NCBI GenBank assembly: GCA_038259455.1
Contig: JBBSOT010000347.1
Coordinates: 1-5,670 of the forward strand
Direction of reading: 5' to 3'
Origin: CAMYMG01 sp038259455
GTDB lineage: Bacteria; Pseudomonadota; Alphaproteobacteria; Rhizobiales; Rhizobiaceae
DNA: 5,670 nt
Each line of letters opens with the position of its first letter. The stretch's first letter is position 1. The notes below the pieces were generated by a model. That model saw only the letters and a program-made list of their open reading frames with translations. It searched no databases and had not been told where the DNA came from. The translations under genes and the position numbers were made by a program. Positions 5,017 through 5,670 of this stretch are shown here, piece by piece.

Positions 5017-5670
5017 TCAGCCTTCAGGCAGGGGAATATATTCTTCTTCGTCGCCCGGGACGATATCAAAACGCCCGGTCTTCCATTCTTCCTTGGCCTG
5101 CTCGATGCGCTCTTTCGACGACGAGACGAAGTTCCACCAGATATAGCGCTTGGAACCAAGCGAAGCACCGCCGAACAGCATGAAATGGGCACCCATTTCC
5201 GATGAAACGACGATCTCGTCGCCCGGTCGGAACACCAGTAGCCGGTTTTCGCCGAAGCGGTCTCCCGAGATCGATACCTTGCCGTCGAGAACGTAGATGG
5301 CGCGCTCCTCGGCATCGGCCGGAATCTGGATGCTCGCACCCGGATCGAGCCGAATGTCGGCATAGAGCGTGTCAGACGCCGTACGAACAGGCGAACTGAC
5401 GCCTGACAACGCCCCGATGACGACGCGGCCCGTGACGCCATCGGCCTTGAATGATGGTAAAGTGGCGCTGGCCGTGTTTTCGAAGACCGGGGCGACCTCC
5501 TCCCGGTGATCGGGCAGCGCCAGCCATGTCTGGAGACCGGATACCGACATCGGGGCGCCACGCAGTTCCTCCGGCGTGCGCTCGGAATGAACAATGCCGC
5601 GGCCGGCCGTCATCAGGTTTACGTCGCCGGGCGCGATGACCATCTCGGTGCCGAGCGAATCGCGATGCCT
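5017..5670 (-). CDS. Pirin-family cupin protein, N-terminus outside window
   Basis: The visible 217 residues begin at RHRDSLGTEMV and end at EYIPLPEG with TGA at 5019-5017; about 70-90 N-terminal residues, with the first two metal-binding histidines, lie beyond base 5670. Pirins are double-cupin proteins that bind one iron or similar metal; some act as quercetin 2,3-dioxygenases, others as regulators or redox sensors. PGDVNLMTAGRGIVHSER is the family signature, and the His and Glu of HSE match the remaining two metal ligands (H101 and E103 in human pirin). The C-terminal cupin follows (IRLDPGASIQIP, IYVLDGKVSI), then a FGGASLGSKRYIWWNFVSSS segment and an acidic tail. No internal stop or frameshift was seen. 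It lies on the same strand as the next gene, 177 nt away, and is probably transcribed separately. The substrate is unknown. Confidence 0.93.
   Translation of the reverse strand, partial: RHRDSLGTEMVIAPGDVNLMTAGRGIVHSERTPEELRGAPMSVSGLQTWLALPDHREEVAPVFENTASATLPSFKADGVTGRVVIGALSGVSSPVRTASDTLYADIRLDPGASIQIPADAEERAIYVLDGKVSISGDRFGENRLLVFRPGDEIVVSSEMGAHFMLFGGASLGSKRYIWWNFVSSSKERIEQAKEEWKTGRFDIVPGDEEEYIPLPEG

Noticed and set aside
4869..5594. A 241-codon minus-strand frame ending in a hydrophobic tail (LFTLIFGVLITLSLGRF)
   Set aside because: Most of it is a shifted frame of the pirin gene. The hydrophobic end comes from T-rich intergenic DNA, and the only start inside it (TTG) has no Shine-Dalgarno.
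1..5670. Mobile element, phage, CRISPR array, tRNA or rRNA
   Set aside because: No transposase-like protein, regularly spaced direct repeats, tRNA-like cloverleaf or rRNA sequence was noticed on either strand; genes are intact and tightly packed.

Overview
The window looks like ordinary chromosome from a high-GC alphaproteobacterium of the Rhizobiales, most likely Mesorhizobium or another Phyllobacteriaceae member. This rests on the IalB-family tail next to tldD, the style of the tlyA and RNA methyltransferase proteins, frequent GTG starts and strong GC bias at third codon positions. The genus is an inference from protein style, not from a search.

Layout, left to right. (1) Positions 1-128, plus strand: the last 41 codons of an IalB-family (invasion-associated locus B) protein. 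(2) Positions 134-271, minus strand: a likely 45-aa two-helix membrane protein with a GTG start and its own Shine-Dalgarno, ending 5 nt from the ialB-like stop. (3) Positions 272-369: a divergent intergenic stretch with three short inverted repeats side by side. (4) Positions 370-2502, plus strand: tldD (zinc metalloprotease subunit) followed 18 nt later by a CobB-type sirtuin, a probable two-gene operon. (5) Positions 2499-4839, minus strand: in transcription order a small secreted protein of unknown function, tlyA (rRNA 2'-O-methyltransferase) and a TrmA/RlmD-type iron-sulfur m5U methyltransferase. The last two overlap by ATGA, and the methyltransferase stop overlaps the cobB stop by 4 nt. 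(6) Positions 4840-5016: an intergenic stretch with a locally AT-rich core and a weak candidate promoter. (7) Positions 5017-5670, minus strand: a pirin-family cupin protein whose N-terminus lies beyond the window.

Functionally there are two convergent units. One pairs a protein-processing protease subunit with an NAD-dependent protein deacylase. The other couples two RNA-modifying enzymes. No tRNA, rRNA, CRISPR array, insertion sequence, phage gene or attachment site was seen. No convincing undescribed system was found; the points most worth a second look are the 45-aa membrane protein, the secreted orphan protein, and the tightly packed gene ends.
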